Part shown: one piece after another, positions 1 to 11,800 of the stretch
How the letters are laid out: each line of letters opens with the position of its first letter
Position numbering within the stretch: position 1 is the stretch's first letter
NCBI GenBank assembly: GCA_012932295.1
Contig: JAAONU010000018.1
Location: forward strand, 924,206-988,205
DNA length: 64,000 nt
Reading direction: 5' to 3'
Origin: Cyclina sinensis
Lineage: Eukaryota > Mollusca > Bivalvia > Venerida > Veneridae
Translations under genes and position numbers: made by a program
The notes under the pieces: model-generated
The model's input: only the letters and a program-made list of their open reading frames with translations
Databases searched by the model: none
What the model was told of the DNA's origin: nothing

Positions 1-545
1 CAGGTGGGCAATCCAGGGCCATCATGGCCCTTATGTTTATTGATTTAGCCCAAAGAGCATCGCTCTTTACTGTTTCAACTGACCTTTCATAGTCTTTGAA
101 AATACACCACAGTTAAGAGTTATTGGCCAGTACTTTTTGAATAGCATGTAACAAAAAAATAGATATTTTGTTGTAGAACTACCATCACAGTAACCAGACT
201 GCATGTCATTTGATTCTTCTCATTCACACCATTTATAAATGCAGTTTCTAAGTATCATTGAAAAGATTTAACCAAAAACATTGGCTTAAGTTATGCCTTG
301 GTAATTACATGGATTATTTCCATAATATATTCTTTAATAATAAAAGTTGTCTACATTTTGTTTTTACATTTTTGGGACTACACTTTCTGTAAACTTAACC
401 TCGGACAACTGTATAACAATATTGATTCCATGGCTCACTGGTCTAAAGCATTTGTTTTTTGATATGTTTAATCAGGTGAGGGTTGGATTCACATGGGTTC
501 CAGGATTTTGTACATCTTTGTATTGTTTGCAATTACTGTTTGCAG
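1..545. other. No gene seen; possible repeat end at the left edge
   Basis: I see no exon here on either strand. The first 35 bases contain a short hairpin (GGGCCATCATGGCCC) of the kind found at the ends of bivalve repeat elements. The rest is AT-rich with no coding bias. If CPSF1 continues to the left of the window, this is probably its intron. Confidence 0.4.
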
Positions 546-2330
546 TTATATAAGGACACACAATTTGGTAGTGAAGACTTTTGGTTTAAAATCATGAACT
601 GGTTTAGCTGCCAGTAGAAGATGATTATATGATTGCAGTAATGCTTTCAAAGGTAAACAACTAAAATAACTAACAAGAGCTAGATCTATTTATTATATTT
701 ATTCCAAAATTTGCAATTTCAAGACGGTAACAATTTAACAGCATATGTTCACAATAACAGCATATGTTCACAATAACAGCATATTTCACAACAAGAGCAC
801 ATTCACAACAAGAGCACATGTTAACAATAATACATTAAGAAAATGTCACTCATGTCTAGAAAGTTCACACACAATACTGGTCCACTCTCCAGCTGCTTTG
901 TCCATACTGGATCTTGCATTCAAGGGAGGTAATGCAGCAACCATTGAGAGCTCCTGGGCATCATTTACTTCTAGACTTGATTTTATTGACCTGGCTGTGT
1001 TCTGAACCTGAAATAGCAAATTTATGCACAATGAAATACTACCAATGGGATATTTCATATAAACATTTATGTGGAAATTGGTGCAGAAAATGAGGAAGTC
1101 AGCAGTAACTGTAGTTATTTAATAATTATATAAGGAATTGAAATTGTAGTAGTTTTGGTATTGCAAGGAGCTGTCTGAGGAAACTATACAACTGAAACTT
1201 ACGTTGGATCTGATAACTAAAGATAATGCTTTGGGCCAAGTGTTACTGACACCAGGATCAAGCAAAATTTAGAAATTTTTATGGAAAATCTCCTTTGCAA
1301 TAGAATTATATGGACCTTGCTAAAGGTTTGATAAAAAATAATATCAAAAATAGAATATAACAAATGATAGTTACCTGAGCCCATTTAGCTGTTGAATACT
1401 GTTGAAATGTCTCACGTACACCCTCAGTGACTGACACACGTAGCAACAGACGTAGGTGATGAGACTGGTTCTCTTCTATAGCTGACATCAAGGACTGCTG
1501 ACCCAGACTGTGTAACTGTTTGTCTGAAAAAAAGATAACTTCATTTTAATTTTGTGGCAAATGTATTTCAAGTAAGTTACTACAGAAAAAATGCATCTAT
1601 TTATATAAATCCTTTGTGTACATGAAAGTTGTATTTCTTCAGTGTATGGAATTTTACAAATCAGAAAGTGGTCATATGACTGCATTTGTACAAGTGTGTT
1701 CATTTAAATGACAGTTATGTAAGTTTAAGTACTGTTTCAAAAGGAACCTACCAAGTTGAGAAACAGTTGTATCACTGTTGTGTAGAGCCACTAATTGCTG
1801 GCATAAGGTTGAAGCTGCAGAGATAACATCCATGCTGAATTGTTATATTTTAAGTTAATGTGATAGCTTGGTTCACTGTATTAGTGCTTTGAAGTCACCA
1901 AGTGGTCTGGCTTGGGTCTTGAGTCATTTGCCCATTGTCTTAAAGTTTTCCTCAGTTTGTCTGTTAATTATCTAGTGAGTTTATTTTAATAATTTGAATA
2001 CAGCTTACATTACATTAACAGTGTTTTTTGATCTTATAAACATCAAACAACTTCAAAAGCAATTAATGAAGTAATTATAGGTCTAATTAATGTTTAGAAT
2101 AATTAACTAGATTAAGCCTAATAATTGATCAGTGGAATAATTAAATGAAAAAAAGATAAAGTTTCATTTCGATTTAAAAATAATAAATGCAGTTTAACAT
2201 TTTTTTTTTACCATAAATGTTGAAGTTTTGAAGTTAAAGATAAGGAAGTAGATGGTTTGAAGAGAATTTAAACAAAAGGAGATTATATAAAAATGAGTTT
2301 TTAACAGCATGTTTTTATTAGTTTTGTTTA
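546..2330 (-). repeat. Segmental duplication, copy 1
   Basis: This block of about 1.8 kb recurs in the same orientation at about 6236-8110. Exons, introns and the region upstream of the start codon are nearly identical, with scattered substitutions and small indels. One such indel is an insertion of about 60 bp in the intron between exons 1 and 2 of the second copy (near 7405-7465). Similarity fades near 2330 and 8110. Because introns are retained and flanking DNA is included, this is a DNA-level duplication and not a retrocopy. Confidence 0.85.
846..1833 (-). CDS. Small three-exon gene, copy 1, function not recognised
   Basis: Minus-strand exons at 1833-1752, 1523-1375 and 1007-846 join in phase with GT-AG introns to a complete 130-aa protein starting MDVISAAST and ending CELSRHE. 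I do not recognise the family. The composition looks helical and soluble, rich in Q, S, L and E, with no signal peptide, membrane segment or zinc motif; the region QLDKQLHSLGQQSL could form a coiled coil. It lacks repeat-derived sequence. Both copies keep the frame, all splice sites and the stop, with only four amino-acid differences (C/R, A/V, V/I, R/K), which argues that both are real and recently duplicated. The gene lies antisense and upstream of the visible CPSF1 exons, probably inside a CPSF1 intron. A small subunit of a coiled-coil complex is possible, but that is a guess. Confidence 0.75.
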
Positions 2331-2727
2331 AAGCACTTTTCATTAATCTTTGAGTTATATTCAGTTGATAGATTACAATTTAATAATCAGTTCAGTTCAA
2401 ATGGTTTATTGGCACATTAGCAAAAAATGCCTTTGGCTATTTACAATAATTCATGGCAAAGACAGCATACATATCAACACAGATGTAATTCTTATTTATA
2501 CCAGTTGGTAGATAATATTACATAAATGGAATAGTACATACATGTAAATATAAAGTAATTGAAATATAAAAAGGGACACTTCAGGGTAAAGATACATTTT
2601 AGACATTTTTTATTCATCTAAAGTTCTTCTGAACCACATCTTGTCAGTTATAAACTTGGTAATTTTGTAGTTCAAAGTCTAAATCTTGTAAAGTTTTTCT
2701 GAGGTTATAATTGATGATACTAGGTAG

Positions 2728-3600
2728 AGCGGGCATAAAGTATTTACCCTGTCCGCACGCGTGCGTGCATGTGTGTGGGCACATACAATAGATGTTCATG
2801 TCCGGCTCACAACTTTGTTGTGCATGGTTGGATTTCGGATTAATTTGGCATATTTAGTGATCATCATATGAAGTCGACATGTCACATGCAAGAAATATGT
2901 TGCTCGCTCAAAGGTCAAGGTCACAGTGGACACTTGAAGTTTTGGCTTGTTTCTTATAAGGATATATTGAAAAAGTTGCTCGTGTCTGGCTGATAACTTC
3001 CTCATGCCTGATGGGTTATAAGAAAAAAATGTGTTTATTATGTCTTCCTTCATCTGGGGCAGACATATTGTTTTTACCCTGTCCGTCTGTCACACTTCAT
3101 TTCTGGTCGATGACGAGACTAACTTTTCAACTAGAGTCTGCAAACTTCATGGGGTAATTGCCCACTGACTAAATATTCGAATTAGTTTTTTTCAAATTTG
3201 AATTTAATTTGAATTTAATTTGAGTTACAGAAGCCTATTGTTTTTGAGGTATGTAGTTCAAAGGTCAATTTCACAGTGACTTTTTATGTGAAAATGGTTT
3301 CTGCTCAATACTTAGATTTCTATTTGACCTAGTGTCTTCAAACTTCATAGGATGACTGTCCATATTGAGTTACAGAAGTCTATTGATTTTGGGGTCAGCC
3401 AGTCAAAGGTAAAGGTCACAGTGACCTTATTTGTAAAAATTGGTTTCCGCTCAATAATTTGAGTTCTATTTGACCCAGAGTCTTCAAATTTCATAGGATG
3501 ATTGTCCTTAATGAATAGAAGAAGCCTATTGATTATGGAGTCAGCCAGTCAAAGGTCAAGGTCAGAGTGATCTTTAACCTGAAAATGGTTTGCACTGAAT
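2728..3600. repeat. Tandem cassette repeat, unit about 142-145 bp
   Basis: About three to four degenerate units share the order 'GTTTCYGCTCAATA', 'TTTGACCYAG', 'CTTCAAACTTCATAGGATGA', 'CCTATTGATTTTGG' and 'GTCAAAGGTCAAGGTCA'. The left part is marked by CCTGTCCGCACGCGTGCGTG and CCTGTCCGTCTGTC. The same unit type, better preserved, forms the array at 31415-32310, so both belong to one repeat family. No protein is encoded. Confidence 0.75.
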
Positions 3601-3819
3601 AGGTTGCATGTATGTGTACTTTGATATAATTATTATATGGGTGCAACGGAAATAACAATAGATCGCTACGTAGGCTTTATCCCTTACCATTTTGTTGCCT
3701 TGATGCAATCTCTTAAAGGATATTAGAGAGACTGAAGATTTTATACTAGTAAGAGACTGCTGAACTTGTCTTTGAAAATCCACCACTTAGCTGATGATTT
3801 AGTTTGTGTCCAGTGTTAT

Positions 3820-4245
3820 TTAATCCTTTGGACACATTTCTAGTTCATACATGCCATACATAGTAAATCTTGTGTGCACAACTCCTCCTACACCCGTTGG
3901 TGGATTGAAACCAAACTCGCACACATAATAGACTACAATGCGTAGTTATGCAAGAAGAAATAATTTTTTTTCTTTATTCAGTTTTCACTGGATTATTGCC
4001 CTTTGTTGGTTTTTTCATACATGCCATATATGTAAATCTTGTGTGCACAACTTCTCCTACACACACTGGTGGATTGAAACCAAACTCACACACAAAATAG
4101 ATCCAGATATGTAGTTATGCAAGGATAAAGAAATTTTTTCCTCTGTTCAGTTTTTACTGGATTATTGCCCTTTGTTGTTTTTTTCATACATGCCATATAT
4201 AGTAAATCTTGTGTGCCCAACTCCTCCTACATCCATAATTAAATG
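3820..4245. repeat. Tandem repeat, unit about 165 bp, 2.5 copies
   Basis: The block 'CATACATGCCATA...GTAAATCTTGTGTGCACAACT...GGTGGATTGAAACCAAACTC...GTAGTTATGCAAG...CACTGGATTATTGCCCTTTG' occurs twice in full and a third time in part. The units differ by point changes and small indels. No coding potential is seen. The phrase 'ATTGCCCTTTG' also occurs in the next array, so the two may be parts of one composite element. Confidence 0.7.
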
Positions 4246-4689
4246 TTTGCATACATATTAGCTCCTTTTTTTAAAGAAAATAAGTTGAGCTATTGTCATG
4301 ACCCTCTTGTTGGTGTAGGCGTCAGCATCTGCATTGGTTTACCTTTTAGTTAAGGTCTTTTTCTCAGAAACTGTCGAAACTATTCACCTCAGATTAAGAA
4401 TACATGTTCACTATCAGTTTATTTACAAATTATAACTGGAATTAAACAAACTAATAATTATTTTATGTTTTCAATCAATAATTCATTTTGGCCATCTTTA
4501 AAAATGAGTGGATTGTTTTTTTGGGTTTTTTTTCCTGATTTCCATCAATTTTGGTTCAGGGAAAACTGATTTGGTCCAGTGATTCTTCCAAGATTACTGG
4601 ACCGAATGACCAGTAATGTCAAAACACTTTTCCAAATGTCTGATTGTGAAAGACTATAGAGTTTAGCTACAATTGACCCTAGAAGATTG

Positions 4690-5590
4690 CCAACCTGAAA
4701 CTTCATAGGTGAATGCATCTCATTGTGGGGAGGTGCAGTGCCCAACCATAACTCTCTGTCTCACAATTTTTGAGATATTGCCCTTTGTAATTTTTCATAC
4801 TTAATTCTTGTCCAGGGCATAACTTGAATGGTATTGAAAATATTAACCTGAAACTTCATAGGTGATTAGATCTTGGTATGGAGAGATGAATTGCCTAAGA
4901 ACCATAACTCTCTTTTGCATAAGTTTTGAGTTACTGCCCTTTGCATTTTTTCATTCTTAAGTCTGGTCCGGGGCATATCACAAAAGGTTTTGAAGTTGTC
5001 AACTTGAAACTTCATAAATGAATAGATCTCACTGTGGGGAGGTGCAGTGTCAAAGAACTGTAACTCTCTTTCACATAATTTTTTAGATATTGGTCTTTGT
5101 AATTTTTCATACTTAATTCTTGTCTGGGGCATAACTTGAAAGGTATTGAAGATATTAACTTGAAACTACATAGGTGAATAGATCTTACTGTAGAGAAGTG
5201 CAGTGCCCAGGAACCTTAACTTTCTTTCACATAAATTTTGACTTCTTGCCCTTTGTATTTTTCATATTCTTGTCCATGGCAGGTCTCAAAAGGTATTGAA
5301 AATATCAGCTTGAAACTTCATAGGTGACTAGATCTCATTGTGGAGAGGTGCAGTGCCTAAAACCATAACTCTTTTTTGCATAATTTTTGAGTTATCGCCC
5401 TTTGTAATTTTCATACTTAATTATTGTCTGGGGCATAACTTGAAAGGTATTGATGATATCAGCTTGAAACTTCATAGTCTCACTGTGGAGAGGTGCAGTG
5501 CCCAAGATCTGTAACTTTCTTTTGCATAATTTTTGAGTTATTGCCCTTTGTAATTTTTTCATACTTTATTATTCTTGTTCGGGGCCTATA
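4690..5590. repeat. Tandem cassette repeat, unit about 150-157 bp, about 6 copies
   Basis: Six imperfect units are marked by 'TGAAACTTCATAGGTGA' followed by 'GGAGAGGTGCAGTGCC', 'ATAACTCTCTTTTGCATAA', 'TTGCCCTTTGTAATTTTTCA' and 'GGGGCATAACTTGAAAGGTA'. Anchors fall near 4697, 4849, 5004, 5160, 5310 and 5464, giving a period close to 155 bp. Minus-strand open frames across it are products of the repeat and are not genes. Confidence 0.75.
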
Positions 5591-6235
5591 AATTCCCCAT
5601 TCCATAGAAAAAAAGTTAAATAACTGGTATGCTATTGTCAGGCGACACGTCAGACTCAGAGTTCTAGACTAAAAGTGGATTACTATGCTGATGCCACCAG
5701 AAGTGATAAACATATTTTTCTAACCATTGGATATCTTATATAAATCACAATTTTATCTTTTCAAGCATCTTAAATCTTTTTGTGCAGCTTTTAAGAGAAG
5801 TGCTCAAAGCCCTTAGTTGTCTCAAAATACATAAATTTATTCCTAGTTTTACACATGTAAAATCATCGAATATTCAGGTGAAGACCAAATTGTGTAAAAC
5901 AGAGACAAGGATCTATTAATACAATTTATGATTTGAAACAAATTTTCACTGTAAAATTGACAGTATGTTTTGCTGAGGCCTAGGCTTGACTTAATATAAC
6001 AACAAAGTAAAGACAATTAAAAATCTTCATAGAAACGACAAAAAGTCTTAATATTCAAATGTAGGTTGTACTGTTTTACTGTGCACAACTAAGGAATTGC
6101 TCCCACCTTTGGCAAGTACTGTATGGCCTCGATAGACTATGTAATGGCTATCATTTCTTGAATTGTCAATAGAGAGAATTAAATTGGCAAAGAGGAGTAG
6201 ATTTTTTGTTGTTGATGCTTGACTGACTTTGATCA
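5591..6235. other. No gene seen between repeat array and second duplicate
   Basis: AT-rich sequence without exon-like open frames on either strand. I looked here for missing CPSF1 exons, in particular the one preceding 8817, and saw none. Confidence 0.4.
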
Positions 6236-8110
6236 GTTATACAAGGACACATAATTTCCCAGAGAAAATTTTTGGATTTAAATCATGAACTGGTTTTAGC
6301 TGCCAGTAGGTGATGATATATTTAGATGAGATGATTATATGATTGCAGTAATGTACTCAAAGGTAAACAACTAAAATATAACAAGAGCAGATCTATATTT
6401 CATATTTATTCCAAACCTTATAACTTCAAGACAGTAACAATTTAACAGCATATGTTCACAATAATAGCATATGTTCACAACAACAACATATGTTCACAAC
6501 AAGAGCTCACATTTACAAAACATGTGTTAACAGTAGTAAAGTAAGGAAATGTCACTCATGTCTAGAAAGTTCACACACAATACTGGTCCACTCTCCAGCT
6601 GCTTTGTCCATACTGGATCTTGCATTCAAGGGAGGTAATGCAGCAACCATTGAGAGCTCCTGGGCATCATTTACTTCTAGACTTGATTTTATTGACTTGG
6701 CTGTGTTCTGAATCTGAAATAGCAAATTTATACACAATGAAATACTACCAATGGGATATTTCATATAAACATTTATGTGGAAATTGGTGCAGAAAATGAG
6801 GAAGTCATCAGTAACTGTAGTTATTTAATAATTATATAGGGAATTGAAATTGTAATAGTTTTGGTATTGCAAGGAGCTGTCTGAGGAAACTATATGACTG
6901 AAACTTACGTTGGATCTGATAACTAAAGATAATGCTTTGGGCCAAGTGTTACTGACACCAGGATCAAGCAAAAGTTAGAAATTTTTATGGAAAATCTCCT
7001 TTGCAATAGAATTATATGGACCTTGCCAAAGGTTTGATAAAAAATAATATCAAAAATAGAATATAACAAATGATAGTTACCTGAGCCCATTTAGCTGTTG
7101 AATACTGTTGAAATGTCTCACGTACACCCTCAGTGACTGACACACGTAGCAACAGACGTAGATGGTGAGACTGGTTCTCTTCTATCACTGACATCAAGGA
7201 CTGCTGACCAAGACTGTGTAACTGTTTGTCTGAAAAAAAAACTTCATTTTAATTTTGTGGGAAATATATTTCAAGTAAATTACTACAGAAATATGCATTT
7301 ATTTATATAAGTCCTTTGTGTACATGAAAGTTGTATTTCTTTAGTGTATGGAATTTTACAAATCAGAAAATGGTCATATGACTACATTTTTACAAATGTG
7401 TTCATTAAAATCAACAACTCAACTCATCTTTTATTGCAATAAATTATATTATTAAATTACAGTTATATAAGTTTAAGTACTGTTTCAAAAGGAACCTACC
7501 AAGTTGAGAAACAGTTGTATCACTGTTGTGTAGAGCCACTAATTGCTGGCGTAAGGTTGAAGCTGCAGAGATAACATCCATGCTGAATTGTTATATTTTA
7601 AGTTAATGTGATAGCTTGGTTCACTGTATTAGTGCTTTGAAGTCACCAAGTAGTCTGGCTTGGGTCTTGTGTCCTCACATATTTAAAGGAGTCATTTGCC
7701 CATTGTCTTAAAGTTTTCCCCAGTTTGTCTGTTAATTATCTAGTGAGTTTATTTTAATAATTTGAATACAGCTTACATTACATTAACAGTGTTTTTTGAT
7801 CTGATTAACATCAAACAACTTCAAAGGTAATTAATGTAGTAATTATAGGACTAATTATTGTTTAGACTAATTAACTAGATTAAGCCTAATAACTGATCAG
7901 TGGAATAATTAAATGAAAGAAAAAAAGTGATAAAACTTCATATTGGTTAAAATTCTAAAAATAATGCATTTTGCACTTTGTTTATAATTAGTTTTCAAGT
8001 TAATGATAAGGAAATAGATGGTTTGAAGAGAATTTAAAAAAAGGTAATTATGAAATAAGTAGTTTTTAACATCTTTTTTTTTTAATAAAATTTTTTTAAA
8101 GTTGTTTTTA
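6236..8110 (-). repeat. Segmental duplication, copy 2
   Basis: Second copy of the block at 546-2330, same orientation, offset about 5.7 kb. It contains the complete second copy of the small gene, plus several hundred bases of its upstream region. Confidence 0.85.
6552..7581 (-). CDS. Small three-exon gene, copy 2, function not recognised
   Basis: Minus-strand exons at 7581-7500, 7229-7081 and 6713-6552 have lengths identical to copy 1 (82, 149 and 162 nt). They encode a 130-aa protein differing from copy 1 at four residues (LRQQ for LCQQ, SVIEE for SAIEE, QIQN for QVQN, TAKS for TARS). All donor and acceptor dinucleotides are intact. The intervening introns differ mainly by small indels. The near-identity of exons and introns alike suggests a recent duplication or ongoing gene conversion. 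Which copy is ancestral cannot be told from the window. The family is not recognised. Confidence 0.75.
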
Positions 8111-8816
8111 TAATCAGTACGAACAACTTTTTCCTTATGTGGAAAAAAATTAATATTTCCCAAAATAGATTTATGTAAGACTATAGAACCAAGTAGGCTT
8201 AGATTTGGTAGTTTTTTAACTAATTATTGAGAAAAAAAACATATTAAATAATACAAATAGTAAATCATACATAACTATCCAGACAAAAGGTGGAATTTGC
8301 TACTTTTTAACTGTAATACACGAGCATTTATAAATTGGTTCAATGAAGAATTGTCAGAAAGTGCCATGCCAACAGAATTTGACCTTAACTATCTGCATTT
8401 TCCTGTAAAGAAGTTTTTTTTAAATCTTATTATGAATCCTGGCTCCTAAATGTAAATATTAAGACTTGTTTATTCATGCCAAGGTCATAACTTATATGCC
8501 ACTTTGAATTAAATTTAAATGCTTCAAGTTTTTCATCCAGAATTACCGGTATGTATTTGACTACAGTACTTGAGTAAAGTTAATCAATTTCATTGTAAGT
8601 AAGTAACATAAAGAAGTGTTAATATTATTGAACTGGAATCCGGACATTTGCCCCACAGAATATATATTGTACATGGAACATTAATGCTCTACAGGCAGTT
8701 TGCTCCACCACAACTGTTATAGCAAGAGCAAAAGTTTGAATAATTTATTTCAGAGTTGAAAAAAATATATTTATTTATGTATTTCTAAGTCATCATTTAT
8801 TTGTGTTTTTTAACAG
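8111..8816. other. Probable CPSF1 intron end, no gene seen
   Basis: AT-rich sequence ending in a good polypyrimidine tract and the acceptor TTTTTAACAG at 8816. It separates the upstream end of the duplicated small gene from the first visible CPSF1 exon. Confidence 0.4.
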
Positions 8817-11800
8817 AATAGAAATGGAGGAAATGGAACATGTAACAGCTCTGAAATATGTCTTACTGAAATCAGAGGAGACAGTGTCTGGGGTGAAGGG
8901 ATATGTTGCCATAGGAACCAACTACTGTCTTGGAGAGGATATATTAGCTAGAGGCAGGGTAAGGAAATAAGTCCCCATTTTGAAGATCTTATACTCTAGA
9001 AATTTGTTAAATTCTTCAGATATTATGTTTTTTCCTTCTCAATTTTAGCTCACCTGAGCATAAGCTCAAGGTGAGCTTTTATGACACTCATTGTCTGGTA
9101 TGTGGCATGCAGCATCCATTTCATCTTTAAATAACATCTCCTAAAACACCAGCTTTATGTTAGTCAAACTTGGCAGGGATGTTCCTTTGCATGAAGCTTT
9201 ACCAAAAGAATTGAATTCTGCCAAGAACTCTGGTTACTATGGCAAGAAAAGGAGACACTTTGAAAATCTTGTCATAAACCTCAATGAATATAGCTTGTAT
9301 AGTTTGCATACAGGTTGCCCTAGAAGTCCTCTACCAAGATTATATAAATTAAGCCCCTGGGTCATTAATGGCTCTGCTTCTGGGGTCACTAGGTTTTACA
9401 TATAGGGAAGACTTCAAAAATCTTGTTGTAAACCACAAAGGCTAGGGCTTACATATGGAACATCTTCTAGAGGTCCTCTTCCAAAATTGATCAATCATAT
9501 AGAAAGGTATATATCAAATCATAAATAAATGACCTACATCATACACTTAGTGAAGTATTTAGTTAATGTTTTTATACTCTGTAAAATATTTATTATTTGC
9601 TCCACTAAATATTCATGGAATCTGCTGCTGCAGGATTGATTAACTTCAATGATTTTTTTACATGTAACTGAATTGTCTTGACTAGATATCCATCTTATTA
9701 ATGGCAGTGGATATATATATATGTTATTTTATGCTATGTTATGTATAGGCTATGCCTGTTACTGATCACTTTGATCTTTTGTATAAAATATTGGAAACAT
9801 CTAGAATAAGTTCTGAAAACAGAGAGATAGTAATATAAACAGCAGCTGTAATATTGATGCAGCATAAGACCACAAAATTTCATAATATGTCAACTTAAAA
9901 ATGTCATCACATCCATTAATATAATATGGGATAGCTAAAACTCTTGTATGAAACACTGACACATTAGGTTTTACCCACAACTTACATACATGAAGCTGTT
10001 GTTAATTCTTTCTTTATATTTTTCATTTCAGATAATTATATTTGATGTGATAGAAGTTGTACCAGAACCTGGGCAGCCTCTAACTAAACATAAAATTAAG
10101 GTTTGTATTTAACACATACAAGTAGACCTACATGTTTCTGTACTAAAATTAAATGAAAAATCTTCTTAACATTGGCTTAAAAAATTCATAAGCCTTTTTC
10201 AGACTTGGGTTTTTGGCGTTGTTTGTTATGAAAACTAATATTCATCATCTAAAGTGCTTTTATCAATATTTGACCATTGTCATAGATCTTGTTACTTTAA
10301 TGAAGTTTTCATTTGAACTTTACCTGTCTGGTACTTGGTAATCAAAAGTCTCTTATTTCATGTACACCTTGAGTGCTGAAACGCCTGTCAGATTACTGGT
10401 TTGTATTCCACGTTGGGGTTAGGAATGTGCATTTTCACAAGATAGTTAAAACCCTAGAAAGACAATCTGTAACACTGCAAGTACAGTGCAGATCTGTAAC
10501 ACTGCAAGTACAGTGCAGATCTGTAACACTGCAAGTATAGTGCTGATCTGTAACAAGGCAAGTACACTGCTGATTTGTAACAAGGCAGGTACACTGCTGA
10601 TCTGTAACAAGGCAAGTACACTGCTGATCTGTAACCCTGCAAGTACAGTGCTGATCTGTAACACTGCAAGTACACTGCTGATCTGTAACAAGGCAAGTAC
10701 ACTGCTGATCTGTAACAAGGCAAGTACACTGCTGATCTGTAACAAGGCAAGTACAGTGCTGATCTGTAACAAGGCAAGTACAGTGCTGATCTGTAACCCT
10801 GCAAGTACACTGCTGATCTGTAACCCTGCAAGTACACTGCTGATCTGTAACAAGGCAAGTACACTGCTGATCTGTAAGAAGGCAAATACACTGCTGATCT
10901 GTAACAAGGCCAGTACAGTGCTGATCTGTAACCCTGCAAGTACAGTGCTGATCTGTTACACTGCAAGTACAGTGCAGATCTGTAACACTGCAAGTATAGT
11001 GCTGATCTGTAACAAGGCAAGTACACTGCTGATCTGTAACACTGCAAGTTTAGTGCTGATCTGTAACCCTGCAAGTACAATGCTGATCTGTAACAAGGCA
11101 AGTACACTGCTGATCTGTAACACTGCAAGTACACTGCTGATCTGTAACAAGGCAAGTACACTGCTTATCTGTAACACTGCAAGTACAGTGCAGATCTGTA
11201 ACACTGCAAGTACAGTGCAGATCTGTAACACTGCAAGTATAATGCTGATCTGTAACAATGCAAGTACACTGCTGATCTGTAACACTTCAAGTACAGTTCT
11301 GATATCTAACACTTCCAGTACAGTACTGATCTGTAACACTGCATGTACAGTACTGATATGTAACACTGCAAGTACAGTGCTGTTAACTTTGAAATAAAAG
11401 ATACATCGTTCTGGATCTGCACTATGAACAGTACAAAGGTGACATTTTAAAAATCATGTAGATTTGATGTCCAGCACCATGCCTTTTGGGAGTGTTATTT
11501 ATACTGCAATGAATAACAGTTAAGCGTTACTTCTGTTTCCAGGTAGTTTATGATAAGGAACAGAAAGGCCCAGTCACAGCGTTGTCTCATTGTAATGGCT
11601 TCTTGGTCTCAGCTGTAGGACAGAAGGTATGGAAATGTTGTTACATTCTTTGTTTGCTTTTTTACCTAAAAATGTGGGTCATTGCAGAACTGTTATTCAT
11701 TCTTATTTTGTATGTATTTACAATTGATGTGCATTGACACCTCTGTAACACTTATACAGTAAACAGATACCTGGTTTAAGATGTTATGTCTTGAAAAAGG

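Noticed and set aside
8826..8958. ATG (MEEMEHV) as the true start of a short CPSF1
   Set aside because: A strong acceptor precedes it and the phase-2 Arg codon aligns with the full-length family, so it is an internal exon.
10446..11397. Long repetitive open frames on both strands
   Set aside because: They follow from a 27-bp repeat divisible by three, lie in a CPSF1 intron and have no start, splice or family support.
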